Source: Pontibacter amylolyticus (GTDB lineage Bacteria > Bacteroidota > Bacteroidia > Cytophagales > Hymenobacteraceae). From it: DNA of 64,000 bases. Where the stretch lies: NCBI RefSeq assembly GCF_014638845.1, contig NZ_BMFP01000001.1:841566-905565 (forward strand), written 5' to 3'. This document shows, one piece after another, positions 17,743-26,253 of the stretch. Positions within the stretch are counted from its first letter, which is position 1, and each line of letters opens with the position of its first letter. The notes beneath the pieces were generated by a model. That model saw only the letters and a list, made by a program, of their open reading frames with translations, was not told the DNA's origin and did no database searches. The position numbers and the translations under genes were made by a program.

Positions 17743-18336
17743 TTACATTTTCTTGACATCAATAAAGGCAGGCAGTTCTATCGGCCCCATCGAGGTTTGA
17801 ATAGTGGGTTTGATCTGTAGTAAAATATCCGGTCGGCTGCCTCCTTCTTTCTCGGAAAGCATCGCCACAAGTCGCAACAGGTTATTAAGTCCGGAACCGC
17901 CGTTTTCCTCCGCCAGTTTGATAGGGGTACGCACGTTAATGGTGTTCAATCCGTGGCGCAACTCCACCGGCTCGTCCACGATGCCGCTCAGCGTTTGCTT
18001 GCCATCCAGCAGCAGCTGCCACTTAAGCTTGGTCACGGTCATGCTGCGATCCTGGCTGCCCTCGTCCAGTTCCACGTTCAGCCCCAGGCTGGAGTAGGCG
18101 GACAGGTCATTGTCAGAAAAGGCCGAAAGCAGCAGTGCCGCCTCGCTGAAAGAGAAATCCTCGGGCCGCTTTTTGTTCAGCACATTCACGCCGTTCAGCT
18201 TCACTTCATTTATACCTGACAGGCTGTACTTCGCTTCCTTAAAAGCATCAACGTCGCTCTTGGTGCCGCACGAAATAGCGAACAAGGCTATACCTAGCAA
18301 CAGGGCGAAAGGGAGGAAATTTGTTTTTTTGATCAT
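17743..18336 (-). CDS. LEA14-like lipoprotein (paralogue of the gene at 20220)
   Basis: 197-aa lipoprotein with leader and lipobox FAISC (Cys23). The mature part begins with a KEAKYSLSGINEVKLNGVNV block, then alternates strands like LEA14/WHy-type beta-sandwiches, and ends in IKPTIQTSMGPIELPAFI. The same blocks occur in the protein at 20220-20831 (TEARYSLQSVKEIKLNGIDV; IKPTVKTPVGNIESPAFI), so the two are paralogues. Function unknown. It lies 14 nt after the head-GIN gene and probably shares its transcript. Confidence 0.75.
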   Translation of the reverse strand: MIKKTNFLPFALLLGIALFAISCGTKSDVDAFKEAKYSLSGINEVKLNGVNVLNKKRPEDFSFSEAALLLSAFSDNDLSAYSSLGLNVELDEGSQDRSMTVTKLKWQLLLDGKQTLSGIVDEPVELRHGLNTINVRTPIKLAEENGGSGLNNLLRLVAMLSEKEGGSRPDILLQIKPTIQTSMGPIELPAFIDVKKM

Positions 18337-18350
18337 ATGCTTTATACTGC

Positions 18351-19070
18351 TCAGCGCTTGATTACTTTGCCTGAGCCTGAAATAGTTGAGTTAATAGTTG
18401 GGTTTCCCTGGTAGTACACGTTTCCGCTACCGGAGATCGTAACGGCCAGTTCATTGGCAGCATTTACTTCCACATTTCCGGAGCCGCTCAGCGCCACACC
18501 GGCACTTTCGCTGCGCATCCCAAAGGACTTTACGTTGCCCGAGCCGGACAGGCTGATATCCTGAGCGCCAGCCTCCCCTATCAGGTCGATGTTGCCCGAA
18601 CCGGTCAGCCTGCTGGTTACCCTGTCAGCCGAGGCATTTATCCGGAGATAGCCGGAGCCATCGAGCACGGCGCGGAAGTCATTTGCTTCAAATTCATCCA
18701 GCAGCTCTATGCGCCCCGAGCCGATCAATTCGGCGCTGCTCAGCTCTGTTACCGTCATCTGCACCTCCACTGTCTTGTGGCTGCGCAGGCACCTGTCAAA
18801 ACTGAGATCCCATACGCCGTTTGACACATTGGTATTGATCGCATCCAGCACATTCGGCTGCGCTCGCACCTCGATCCGCTGCGTAGCCCCCCGTCTAACA
18901 AAAATGCGGGTATCCCCGTTCACGCGCAGTCCGCTGACCGCATCCAGGTTAAACTCCCGGGTTTCCACGTCGCCCCTTCCCCGGATACAATCCTCATCGT
19001 CGCAGGAGGTGAGCAGCAACACGGGCAAGATTAGCAGGAGCATCCGGCGCCCAAAATTAGTAGATTTCAT
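18351..19070 (-). CDS. Head-GIN domain lipoprotein (DUF2807)
   Basis: 239-aa lipoprotein (lipobox LLLTSC, Cys23). The mature region is a right-handed beta-helix-like DUF2807/head-GIN domain, marked by repeated G-S-G turns (GSGRIE, GSGYLR, GSGNID, GSGNVK, GSGNVE, GSGNVY, GSGKV). It is common in Bacteroidetes, often near lipoproteins or outer-membrane proteins; the biochemical role is unknown. It is followed after 14 nt by the LEA14-like gene. Confidence 0.9.
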   Translation of the reverse strand: MKSTNFGRRMLLLILPVLLLTSCDDEDCIRGRGDVETREFNLDAVSGLRVNGDTRIFVRRGATQRIEVRAQPNVLDAINTNVSNGVWDLSFDRCLRSHKTVEVQMTVTELSSAELIGSGRIELLDEFEANDFRAVLDGSGYLRINASADRVTSRLTGSGNIDLIGEAGAQDISLSGSGNVKSFGMRSESAGVALSGSGNVEVNAANELAVTISGSGNVYYQGNPTINSTISGSGKVIKR

Positions 19071-19173
19071 AGTTTTATGCAGCTTAATTAGAGTTGCAAG
19101 TTAGATAAACCTGCTGCATATGCATAAATCGGCCTGCCCCGTCTACTCAATAATTTGATACCACCACTAATTT

Positions 19174-20085
19174 TTAGCTGAAGTGCCCTACCCGTTGCCC
19201 GCGCTGGTTAACGAGCACGCCGCTGTCTGTCACAAACAAGCCCTGCAGGTAGTCGCTCTCGAAGTAGAAAGGGTAATCGCGGTTGTTGGTGCGGGCCAAC
19301 TTGCCGATGATGCGGGCGCCCCTTTCGGTCATGTGCACGAGTTGCAGTCGCGTGGTCAGGAAGAACTGCTCGTCGGGCGCATTGTTGAACACTACCTTGC
19401 GAAGCACCAGCCGGCTGTCCAGTCCCTGCGCGACGGTGTTAGCTCTGGTTGGCTGCTGCTGCATCTGCTCCCTTGCCTGCTGTGGCGACCGGCTCCTGGT
19501 TGCCATCGATTGTTGCTGCTGTCCGTTCGCGCTGGCCATTAGCTGGGCGTCGGCGTTGCCCCACCCTTTGCTGATTGCCGCCAACCGGTAACTGCGCCCC
19601 GGATGCGTGGCAGAGCTCCTTTCATCGGAGAGCACCTGCATGGCAGCCTGTGCCTCCTCCAGACTGGCCCCCATCTTGCGGAGCACAAAGCCCGAAAACT
19701 CATCGGCCTCCAGTTCATCGGCGTGGTTGCTGCCCTGGCTCGACAAGGTATGACCATTTAGGTGATGCCCGATCTCATGCGCCAGGATACTCACACCAGC
19801 CCAGTCGGTGTGCACCGCGTTGTTGATGGCGTCCAGGAAATGTTCGTTGTAAAGGATGTAGCGCTTGCCGTTGTAGATCACGGCGGCGGCATTTTCGATG
19901 TTGGCAGAGCGCACCTCAAAGCGCGGCTTCAGCCCGATCACGTCAATGATCTCACTGATCACGTCGCGGGGGGCGGCTTTGGCGGCTGTATAGGGTGCCG
20001 GGCCAGGAACTGCTGCTGCCTTGGCCACAAAAAGCGGAGTCAGGGCCAGCAGCAGGGCCAGGCAAATGATGTTCAATCGATTCAT
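19174..20085 (-). CDS. M48-type zinc metalloprotease, secreted
   Basis: 303-aa exported protein (signal peptide about residues 1-24). Zinc motif His103-Glu104-x2-His107 in ILAHEIGHHLNGH and the downstream third ligand in ADELEADEFSGF identify a gluzincin of M48 type. The C-terminal 90 residues, after a Gln/Ser-rich linker (GQQQQSMATRSRSPQQAREQ), form a small domain of LVHMTERGARIIG type that I do not recognise; it may bind a surface or substrate. It lies between the two LEA14-like lipoprotein genes. Confidence 0.85.
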   Translation of the reverse strand: MNRLNIICLALLLALTPLFVAKAAAVPGPAPYTAAKAAPRDVISEIIDVIGLKPRFEVRSANIENAAAVIYNGKRYILYNEHFLDAINNAVHTDWAGVSILAHEIGHHLNGHTLSSQGSNHADELEADEFSGFVLRKMGASLEEAQAAMQVLSDERSSATHPGRSYRLAAISKGWGNADAQLMASANGQQQQSMATRSRSPQQAREQMQQQPTRANTVAQGLDSRLVLRKVVFNNAPDEQFFLTTRLQLVHMTERGARIIGKLARTNNRDYPFYFESDYLQGLFVTDSGVLVNQRGQRVGHFS

Positions 20086-20219
20086 AGGATGTCCCTTTCT
20101 GTAAGTGGATAAACACAGCTATATCCAAAACGAAAAATAAGTGGAGGCTGGTATGGCTTGCTATGCAAGTACTTTGCCAGACTTGTACTCTTCGTTCTTC
20201 CAGGGCGGGTACCTATGGC

Positions 20220-20831
20220 CTACCTGAAGAAAGCCACCAGACTGCTTGGTTTACTGACCGTGATAAAGGCGGGAGACTCAATATTGCCGACTGGCGTTTT
20301 GACCGTGGGCTTGATCTTGAGGGTGAGGTGTTGGCGTATGTCCACCCGCTGTCCCAGCAGGGTGATCAGCCTCGAGAGGCCTGTATAATTGGGCACGTTG
20401 CCGTCCGTGGCCAGCCCCACAGGTGTGGCAATCGACAGCCGGTTCAGCCCCTCGTGCAGCACCAGGGTCTCCTCGATGGTGCCGGTCAGCGCATCCTCTC
20501 CTTCCACTTCCAGCAGCCATTTCAGGCGCGTGATGGTTAGGTTTCGTTTTTCCTCGCTTTGCTCCTCCAGGGCCACGTGCAGTGCCAGGGTGGCGCTTAG
20601 CTCCAGCGAGTTGCTGGTGACAGATGCCAACAGGCTGTCGCCCTCCTCATGCGTGAAGCCGCGGCGCTGCTGTATGCGCTCCTCTACGTCGATTCCGTTG
20701 AGCTTGATCTCCTTTACGCTTTGCAGACTATACCTTGCTTCTGTAAACGCCTTGATATCCTGTGCCTGCTTGCAGGACAGACCGGCCAGCAACAGAGCCA
20801 GCGACAAAGCAATGTTCCATACTTTATTCAT
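20220..20831 (-). CDS. LEA14-like lipoprotein (paralogue of the gene at 17743)
   Basis: 203-aa lipoprotein, leader with lipobox LAGLSC (Cys20). The fold and key blocks match its paralogue at 17743-18336. ATG at 20831 is preferred to an upstream Met at 20873. It is the first gene of the same-strand series 20831 to 17743, with spacings of 134, 103 and 14 nt; only the last pair is clearly operonic. Function unknown. Confidence 0.72.
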   Translation of the reverse strand: MNKVWNIALSLALLLAGLSCKQAQDIKAFTEARYSLQSVKEIKLNGIDVEERIQQRRGFTHEEGDSLLASVTSNSLELSATLALHVALEEQSEEKRNLTITRLKWLLEVEGEDALTGTIEETLVLHEGLNRLSIATPVGLATDGNVPNYTGLSRLITLLGQRVDIRQHLTLKIKPTVKTPVGNIESPAFITVSKPSSLVAFFR

Positions 20832-20908
20832 CTTCAGGGCATTATCATACATTCTGATATGCAAATAAAGCAATAGTTAGCAATAAGTAATTCAGGTATA
20901 GCACAAAA

Positions 20909-20938
20909 AAGCAGGTATAGCCTAAGCCATACCTGCTT
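20909..20938 (-). terminator. Terminator whose stem is built from the iterated octamer
   Basis: A 10-bp stem AAGCAGGTAT with ATACCTGCTT (20909-20918 with 20929-20938) is preceded on the left by A's, giving a U-tract on the minus strand downstream of the SRPBCC gene. Another AGGTATAG copy lies at 20894. Confidence 0.65.
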
Positions 20939-20976
20939 ATTTTCAACTTCATCGATTCTGTATACCTATCGCCCGA

Positions 20977-21726
20977 TCATGTAGCGCCGAGCGGCTGGTG
21001 GTGTTTGTGCTTTTCCTCGCCGGTTTCCATGTAGCGTTTGAAGTATTTCAGGTCTTTTTCCACCATACTTTTGAGCATCGGGTTAAGCATTTTGGCAGCT
21101 AGTCCTCCGACAGAACCCGCTGGGGGACTGTAGGAGATAACAGCCTGTACTATGGTGCCGTGCCCGTCCGGTGAATCGGAGAAGCGCACCTCGCCGGCGT
21201 TGTCTATGTCGGAGTTGGGCAGCGAGCGCCAGGCAATCAGCTCGTTTTCTTTTTCGTGGATAATGTCCGCATCCCAGGAAACGGTACCTATACCTCCCGG
21301 AATTTTGGCTACCCAGTGCGAGCGCTGCGGCCCGTTGGACTGCACGCTTTCGAGGTGCTCCATAAACTTAGGCAGGTTCTCAAGCATGCGCCAGAACTGG
21401 TATACCTCCGTGCGGGGCCGCTCTACCGTTATGGTCTTGATGATGTCCACCGAAATGTCCTCGTTCTCGGCCGTATCGCGACCGATCATCTGATTGACTG
21501 GGCAAAATCCGGTAAAGCCCCTAAAAAGCAGGGCGCCGCCGGCCAAGGCCGTGAGGATGCCGGAAGTACCGGATTGGCGAAGCCCTACCAAGACCATGGC
21601 TGCGCCTCCCACAGCGGAGAGCACCCGTTCCGGACGACTTACATTGATGTGGCTCGACCCGGAGGCCGGTGGGAATATATGCTCTGTCTGGAGCATTTTG
21701 GAGTAATTGGAGTTGTATGTATCCAT
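20977..21726 (-). CDS. DUF2892-SRPBCC fusion protein
   Basis: 249-aa protein. Residues about 30-80 contain the short membrane hairpin typical of DUF2892/YgaP-like proteins (VLSAVGGAAMVLVG... GFCPVNQMIG). Residues 90-235 form an SRPBCC/START-like lipid- or ligand-binding fold (ITVERPRTEVYQFWRMLENL, then SHWVAKIPGG). The C-terminus is His/Lys-rich. The combination is known in many bacteria as a membrane-tethered cyclase/dehydrase-like protein of unknown ligand. Confidence 0.82.
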   Translation of the reverse strand: MDTYNSNYSKMLQTEHIFPPASGSSHINVSRPERVLSAVGGAAMVLVGLRQSGTSGILTALAGGALLFRGFTGFCPVNQMIGRDTAENEDISVDIIKTITVERPRTEVYQFWRMLENLPKFMEHLESVQSNGPQRSHWVAKIPGGIGTVSWDADIIHEKENELIAWRSLPNSDIDNAGEVRFSDSPDGHGTIVQAVISYSPPAGSVGGLAAKMLNPMLKSMVEKDLKYFKRYMETGEEKHKHHQPLGAT

Positions 21727-21838
21727 AGCTTATTGGTTTTGTTCTATTTCGTTTTAATGGATACGTGCGTTGGGGCTATTATAGTTGCTGCGGGCGGTTT
21801 ATATCTCCCTGCCATCAGGTGGCCGGGCATACAAGCAA

Positions 21839-21865
21839 AAAGCCCCAGCTGTTCGCCGGGGCTTT
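21839..21865 (-). terminator. Terminator after tex
   Basis: Stem AAAGCCCC (21839-21846) with GGGGCTTT (21858-21865), 23 nt after the tex stop; A's on the left give a U-run on the minus strand. Confidence 0.7.
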
Positions 21866-21888
21866 TCTATACCTGCTCTAGGTACAGC

Positions 21889-24141
21889 TTACTTAAACTT
21901 TCCTTTCAACATAGCCAGTTTCGCCGCAAAATCGTTGGCTGGCTCCTCTTCGCGTTTGGCGCCGGCTTTCTTGCCGCCACCTCCTGCCGGTCTGGCTGCG
22001 GCGGGATCGCCTTTCATGCTCAGGGAGATGCGCTTGCGCGGCACATCCACTTCCAGCACCGTCACGTCGACCTTCTGCCCTACCTTCACCACATCATGCG
22101 GGTTCGTCACGAACCGGTCTGACAGATGGCTCACATGCACCAGTCCGTCCTGGTGCACCCCAATGTCCACGAAGGCACCGAAGGCGGTGATATTGGTCAC
22201 GAGGCCCGGCAGTTTCATGCCCTCTCGCAGATCTTTGATCTCGTTCACGCCTTCCGTGAAGCTGAAGGCCTCGAAGGTCTGGCGTGGGTCACGACCCGGT
22301 TTGGCCAGTTCGCTGATGATGTCCTGCAGGGTTGGCAAACCTACGGTATCAGTCACGTAGTTTTTGAGGTTGATCTGCTTGCGCAGCTCTTCATTCTGCA
22401 TCAGGTCCTGCACGGTCACGCCCAGGTCTTTGGCCATCTGCTCCACGATCGGGTAGCTTTCCGGGTGCACGGCCGAGGCGTCGAGGGGGTTCTTGGCATC
22501 GCGGATTCTAAGGAAACCTGCCGCCTGTTCAAAAGCCTTATCGCCTAATCGCGGTACTTTCTTGAGTTCGGTGCGCGTACGGAACGGTCCGTTCTGGTTG
22601 CGGTACTCTACAATGTTCTGCGCGAGCGATGGGCCTAAACCTGACACGTACGTCAGCAACTGCTTACTGGCCGTGTTCACTTCCACACCCACTGCGTTCA
22701 CACAGCTCATCACCACGTCATCCAGCGAGTGCTTCAGGGCGGTCTGGTCCACGTCGTGCTGGTACTGGCCCACACCGATGCTCTTCGGATCGATCTTCAC
22801 GAGTTCGGCCAGTGGGTCCATCAGGCGGCGGCCGATGGAAACGGCGCCACGCACCGTCACATCCTGATCCGGGAATTCCTCGCGGGCTACGTCCGAAGCG
22901 GAGTAGATGGAAGCACCGCTTTCATTCACCATCACCACCTGCACTGAAGCCGGCAGTTTCAGGCTCTTCACAAAGGCTTCCGTTTCGCGACTGGCGGTAC
23001 CGTTGCCGATGGCAATGGCCTCCACCTCAAAGCGGGTGACCATATACCTCACAGCCTGCGCGGCCTCGCTTTCTTTGTGCTGACCGGTGTGCGGGTAGAT
23101 CGTTTCGTTGTGCAGCAGCTTACCCTGCTTGTCGAGCACCACCGACTTCACACCGGTTCTGAAGCCGGGGTCGAGAGCCAACACTGTCATTTGGCCGAGC
23201 GGCGAAGAAAGTAGTAACTGGCGCAGGTTATCGGCGAATACGCGTATGGCTTCTTCGTCAGCGCGTTTCTTCGATGACAGGCGTACTTCGGTTTCCATGC
23301 TGAGTTTAAGCATGCGCTTGTAGCAATCCTTGGCGGCCAGCTTCACCTGTTGCGCAGCGGCGTTGTTGCCCTTCACGAACATGCGTTCCAGTCGCTCAAG
23401 GGCTTCTTCCTCGTCCGGCTGGGCGCTGAGCAGCAGCACCATTTCAGTTTCGCCGCGGCGCATGGCCAGGATGCGGTGCGAGGGCGCTTTCTCGATCGGT
23501 TCTTCCCAGTCAAAGTAGTCCTTGAATTTCTGGCCTTCTTCCTCCTTGCCCATCATCACGCGGCTCTTGAACGTGCCCTTCTTCTCGAAAAGCTGACGCA
23601 TGGTGGCACGCGCCTCGGCATTCTCGTTCATCCATTCGGCCATGATGTCGCGGGCGCCTGCCAGGGCCTCTTCGGCGTCTTTTACCTCTTTCTCTTCGGA
23701 GATAAAGTTGGCGGCCTCAGCAGCCACATCAAAGTTTTCCTGTTCAAACAGGCGCTGCGCCAGCGGCTCCAGTCCTTTCTCGCGGGCGATGGTGGCACGG
23801 GTGCGGCGCTTCGGTTTGTAAGGCAGGTAAATGTCTTCGAGCACGGCCATGGTCTCTGCGGCCATAATGCGCGCCTCCAGCTCCGGCGTCAGCTTTTCCT
23901 GGTCGCGGATGGATTTCAGGATGCTCTCGCGGCGCTTGTCGAGTTCGCGCAGTTGCTCCAGGCGGTCGCGCACGGCGGCAACCTGCACTTCGTCGAGCGA
24001 ACCGGTCGCTTCTTTTCGGTAACGGGAGATGAAAGGCACGGTAGCGCCTTCGTCCAGCAAGGTTGCCGTGGCCTCCACCTGCTTGATGGTGATGGAAAGC
24101 TCGGTGGCGATCTTGATTAGGTGGTCAACGTTTAATTCCAT
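21889..24141 (-). CDS. tex: Tex-family S1 RNA-binding transcription accessory protein
   Basis: Cytoplasmic 750-aa nucleic-acid-binding protein with the full Tex layout. The N-terminal helical part contains TVPFISRYRKEATG, the YqgF-like RNase H fold contains VLALDPGFRTGVK, the helix-hairpin-helix region contains TYVSGLGPSLAQNIVEYR, and a C-terminal S1 domain starts near PGLVTNITAFGAFVDIG. It is followed by a Gly/Lys-rich linker and a short tail. Tex acts in transcription and RNA stress responses. ATG at 24141 gives the family start MELNVDHLIKIA and is chosen over the open frame from 24228. Single gene. Confidence 0.95.
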   Translation of the reverse strand: MELNVDHLIKIATELSITIKQVEATATLLDEGATVPFISRYRKEATGSLDEVQVAAVRDRLEQLRELDKRRESILKSIRDQEKLTPELEARIMAAETMAVLEDIYLPYKPKRRTRATIAREKGLEPLAQRLFEQENFDVAAEAANFISEEKEVKDAEEALAGARDIMAEWMNENAEARATMRQLFEKKGTFKSRVMMGKEEEGQKFKDYFDWEEPIEKAPSHRILAMRRGETEMVLLLSAQPDEEEALERLERMFVKGNNAAAQQVKLAAKDCYKRMLKLSMETEVRLSSKKRADEEAIRVFADNLRQLLLSSPLGQMTVLALDPGFRTGVKSVVLDKQGKLLHNETIYPHTGQHKESEAAQAVRYMVTRFEVEAIAIGNGTASRETEAFVKSLKLPASVQVVMVNESGASIYSASDVAREEFPDQDVTVRGAVSIGRRLMDPLAELVKIDPKSIGVGQYQHDVDQTALKHSLDDVVMSCVNAVGVEVNTASKQLLTYVSGLGPSLAQNIVEYRNQNGPFRTRTELKKVPRLGDKAFEQAAGFLRIRDAKNPLDASAVHPESYPIVEQMAKDLGVTVQDLMQNEELRKQINLKNYVTDTVGLPTLQDIISELAKPGRDPRQTFEAFSFTEGVNEIKDLREGMKLPGLVTNITAFGAFVDIGVHQDGLVHVSHLSDRFVTNPHDVVKVGQKVDVTVLEVDVPRKRISLSMKGDPAAARPAGGGGKKAGAKREEEPANDFAAKLAMLKGKFK

Positions 24142-24378
24142 GTATTTGGGTAAAGAGTAATCTAAAGTAAGGCGGGAAAACGCGCAGCAGGAGACATAAA
24201 CACAGCCCTGCCTGATTTGCCCGCACATTTCCCCTATCTTGAGGTATACCTGCTCGTCTAAGGAACGTCAAATTTAACCGATATTGCCAGAAAGCGAAAC
24301 ATCTGAGGCCTGTAAATTGCCCCAGGCCCCTAAGAGACTGTCGGACTGTTTGCTAATTATTTTTATACCTTCGCAGGC

Positions 24379-25737
24379 TTGAGATTCCGGAAACACGATA
24401 CAATCGGCCTGTGGGCGCTGCTCAGCCTGCTGCTTTGCGCCATGCAGAGCTGTGCGGTGCAGCGCATCGACCATACGCCCTACGCCCAAACCGACTATTA
24501 CCGCCATACCCTGCAGGCGCTTGAAGCACAGCCCCCTGTTACCAGTAAGGCTGATTCGCTGCAGGTTGGCTGGGCCAAAGTGAACATTACCCCTCCTATA
24601 GGTTCGCCGCTAGCTGGTTATGGCAAGCGCAGGGGACTCAGGTATAGCACCGTACACGACTCGGTGTGGGTGCGCACGTTCGCGTTTGACAACGGGCAGA
24701 CCGAGGTCATTTTCGTGGCGCTGGACATGCTCATTACCCCTATGACAGTGGCAGCTGCGCTGGAGAAGGAGTACGCTGCAATGGGGCTTCGCCCGGCACA
24801 GGTATACCTCAGCGCCACCCATACGCATAGCAGTTTCGGGGGATGGGGGCAGAAACTGGTGGGGAGATTAATGGCAGGCAGGTATAGCAAGCAACTGGTA
24901 CAGCAGACGACCGCCCAGATTGAGCACAGCATCCAGTTGGCCCGGCAAAACAAGCAGGTTTCCCGAATCGGCTACGGTACGGCTTATGTGCCTCAGCTGG
25001 TTCGCAACCGCCTGACAGGCTCATTATCGGGTAGAGATACGACGGTTCGGTTCTTCAAAATAGAACAGGCTTCCGGTAAAACAGCCGTGTTGGCGACCTT
25101 CGCAGCCCACCCCACTATTTTGCCGTCCATGGATCCGGTGCTTTCGCGCGACTACCCGGGAGAGTTGGTGGACCAGCTGGAAAAAAGCCTGGACTTTGCT
25201 GCTTTTGCGGCAGGTGCTGTCGGGAGTCAGGCTGTGGTGGCACCGCATGGCGACACCTTTGAGAGTACGGCTGCTGTGGGCCAGGCGTTGGCAGCAGCCA
25301 TACTGGAAAAGCTTCCGACGGTTGAACTGCAGCACACAGCCCAACTCGGTTATGCCAAGCATTCTCTACAACTGCCCGAGCCACAGTGGCGCCTGAACAC
25401 CAACCATCGTTTTGCTCCCTTCCTTTTTAACCGGCTCTTTGGCAAATACCCCACCTATATTAATAGCATGCAATTAGGCGAGGCCGTGCTGCTGGGCGTG
25501 CCGGCCGACTACTCCGGTGAGCTCCTGCCCCTGCTCGAGCAACAAGGCCAGCCTGTGGTTATGACCGGGTTCAATGGCGGCTACATCGGGTATATCACAC
25601 CCGACCGGCACTATGCATTGAAGAAGTATGAAACCCGGTCCATGAACTTTTACGGGCCGCAGAGCGGAAGCTATCTGACGGATATTTTAAGAAAGATAAT
25701 GCACAGCTACCGGCTAAAGGATCGTCGCAACAATTAG
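24379..25737 (+). CDS. Neutral/alkaline ceramidase N-terminal-domain protein, secreted
   Basis: 452-aa exported protein related to the N-terminal domain of neutral ceramidase. After a hydrophobic leader (residues 9-25, perhaps a weak lipobox MQSC) it has VGWAKVNITPPIGSPLAGYG, VALDMLITP, the zinc-type motif SATHTHSSFGGWG, and TFAAHPTILP. Such proteins hydrolyse amide bonds in sphingolipids or remain uncharacterised. The start is uncertain: the frame opens at TTG 24379, which begins the leader, and the first ATG lies inside the leader. No gene overlaps it. Confidence 0.8.
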   Translation: MRFRKHDTIGLWALLSLLLCAMQSCAVQRIDHTPYAQTDYYRHTLQALEAQPPVTSKADSLQVGWAKVNITPPIGSPLAGYGKRRGLRYSTVHDSVWVRTFAFDNGQTEVIFVALDMLITPMTVAAALEKEYAAMGLRPAQVYLSATHTHSSFGGWGQKLVGRLMAGRYSKQLVQQTTAQIEHSIQLARQNKQVSRIGYGTAYVPQLVRNRLTGSLSGRDTTVRFFKIEQASGKTAVLATFAAHPTILPSMDPVLSRDYPGELVDQLEKSLDFAAFAAGAVGSQAVVAPHGDTFESTAAVGQALAAAILEKLPTVELQHTAQLGYAKHSLQLPEPQWRLNTNHRFAPFLFNRLFGKYPTYINSMQLGEAVLLGVPADYSGELLPLLEQQGQPVVMTGFNGGYIGYITPDRHYALKKYETRSMNFYGPQSGSYLTDILRKIMHSYRLKDRRNN

Positions 25738-26253
25738 GCTTTAAAAATGTTTAAGTTTTTTTGTGCAATTTCGGTGCAATATTCTAATTCCGCACATTCC
25801 TCAAACCAGTAAATTTAATCCTGTTTCTCATCCTAAATACCCAATCCTGCGCGTTAAAAAAGTACAAGATTTCGCCCAGGCAAGTCCGCTTATATTCCCC
25901 TATTACCTTTCCTGCCTTCCCCGTCTGCGCTCAGGGCCGCTACTTGGCAGATAGAACGGGTAGCTAAAGCAACCCTTATCTCCGTTGCCGCAAAACACCG
26001 CCTCCCATTCTTCCAAAGATGCAAAAAGGTATACAATCGCCTATATAATGATGTTGTGACGCACAAATCCATCAGTCAACAAGCCTCGTAAATGCATCAT
26101 TATCAGTCAAAAACTGGTAGATGACGCTCTTTTAACATGTTGTACATGCAAAGTAACTCATACTTATATAGTACAAAGAAGCAAACCAAAACCTGATTTG
26201 AAACCCCATCAAAGAATACCATATGTAACATTTCTAATTCTAAACTCTCCTCT
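25738..26253. other. Long AT-rich spacer before the M36 peptidase
   Basis: The 516-nt gap holds no ORF with coding character, no hairpin and no clear TTTG/TAnnTTTG pair. It probably contains the promoter of the large secreted peptidase and the 3' end of the ceramidase-like transcript. Confidence 0.4.

Noticed and set aside
24349..24373. TTTG and TACCTTCG as promoter of the ceramidase-like gene
   Set aside because: The spacing is only 13 nt and the box lies 6 nt before the likely start codon, which would leave no leader.
25763..25954. 63-aa plus-strand frame in the spacer before the M36 gene
   Set aside because: Composition looks non-coding and there is no recognisable start context or homologous pattern.
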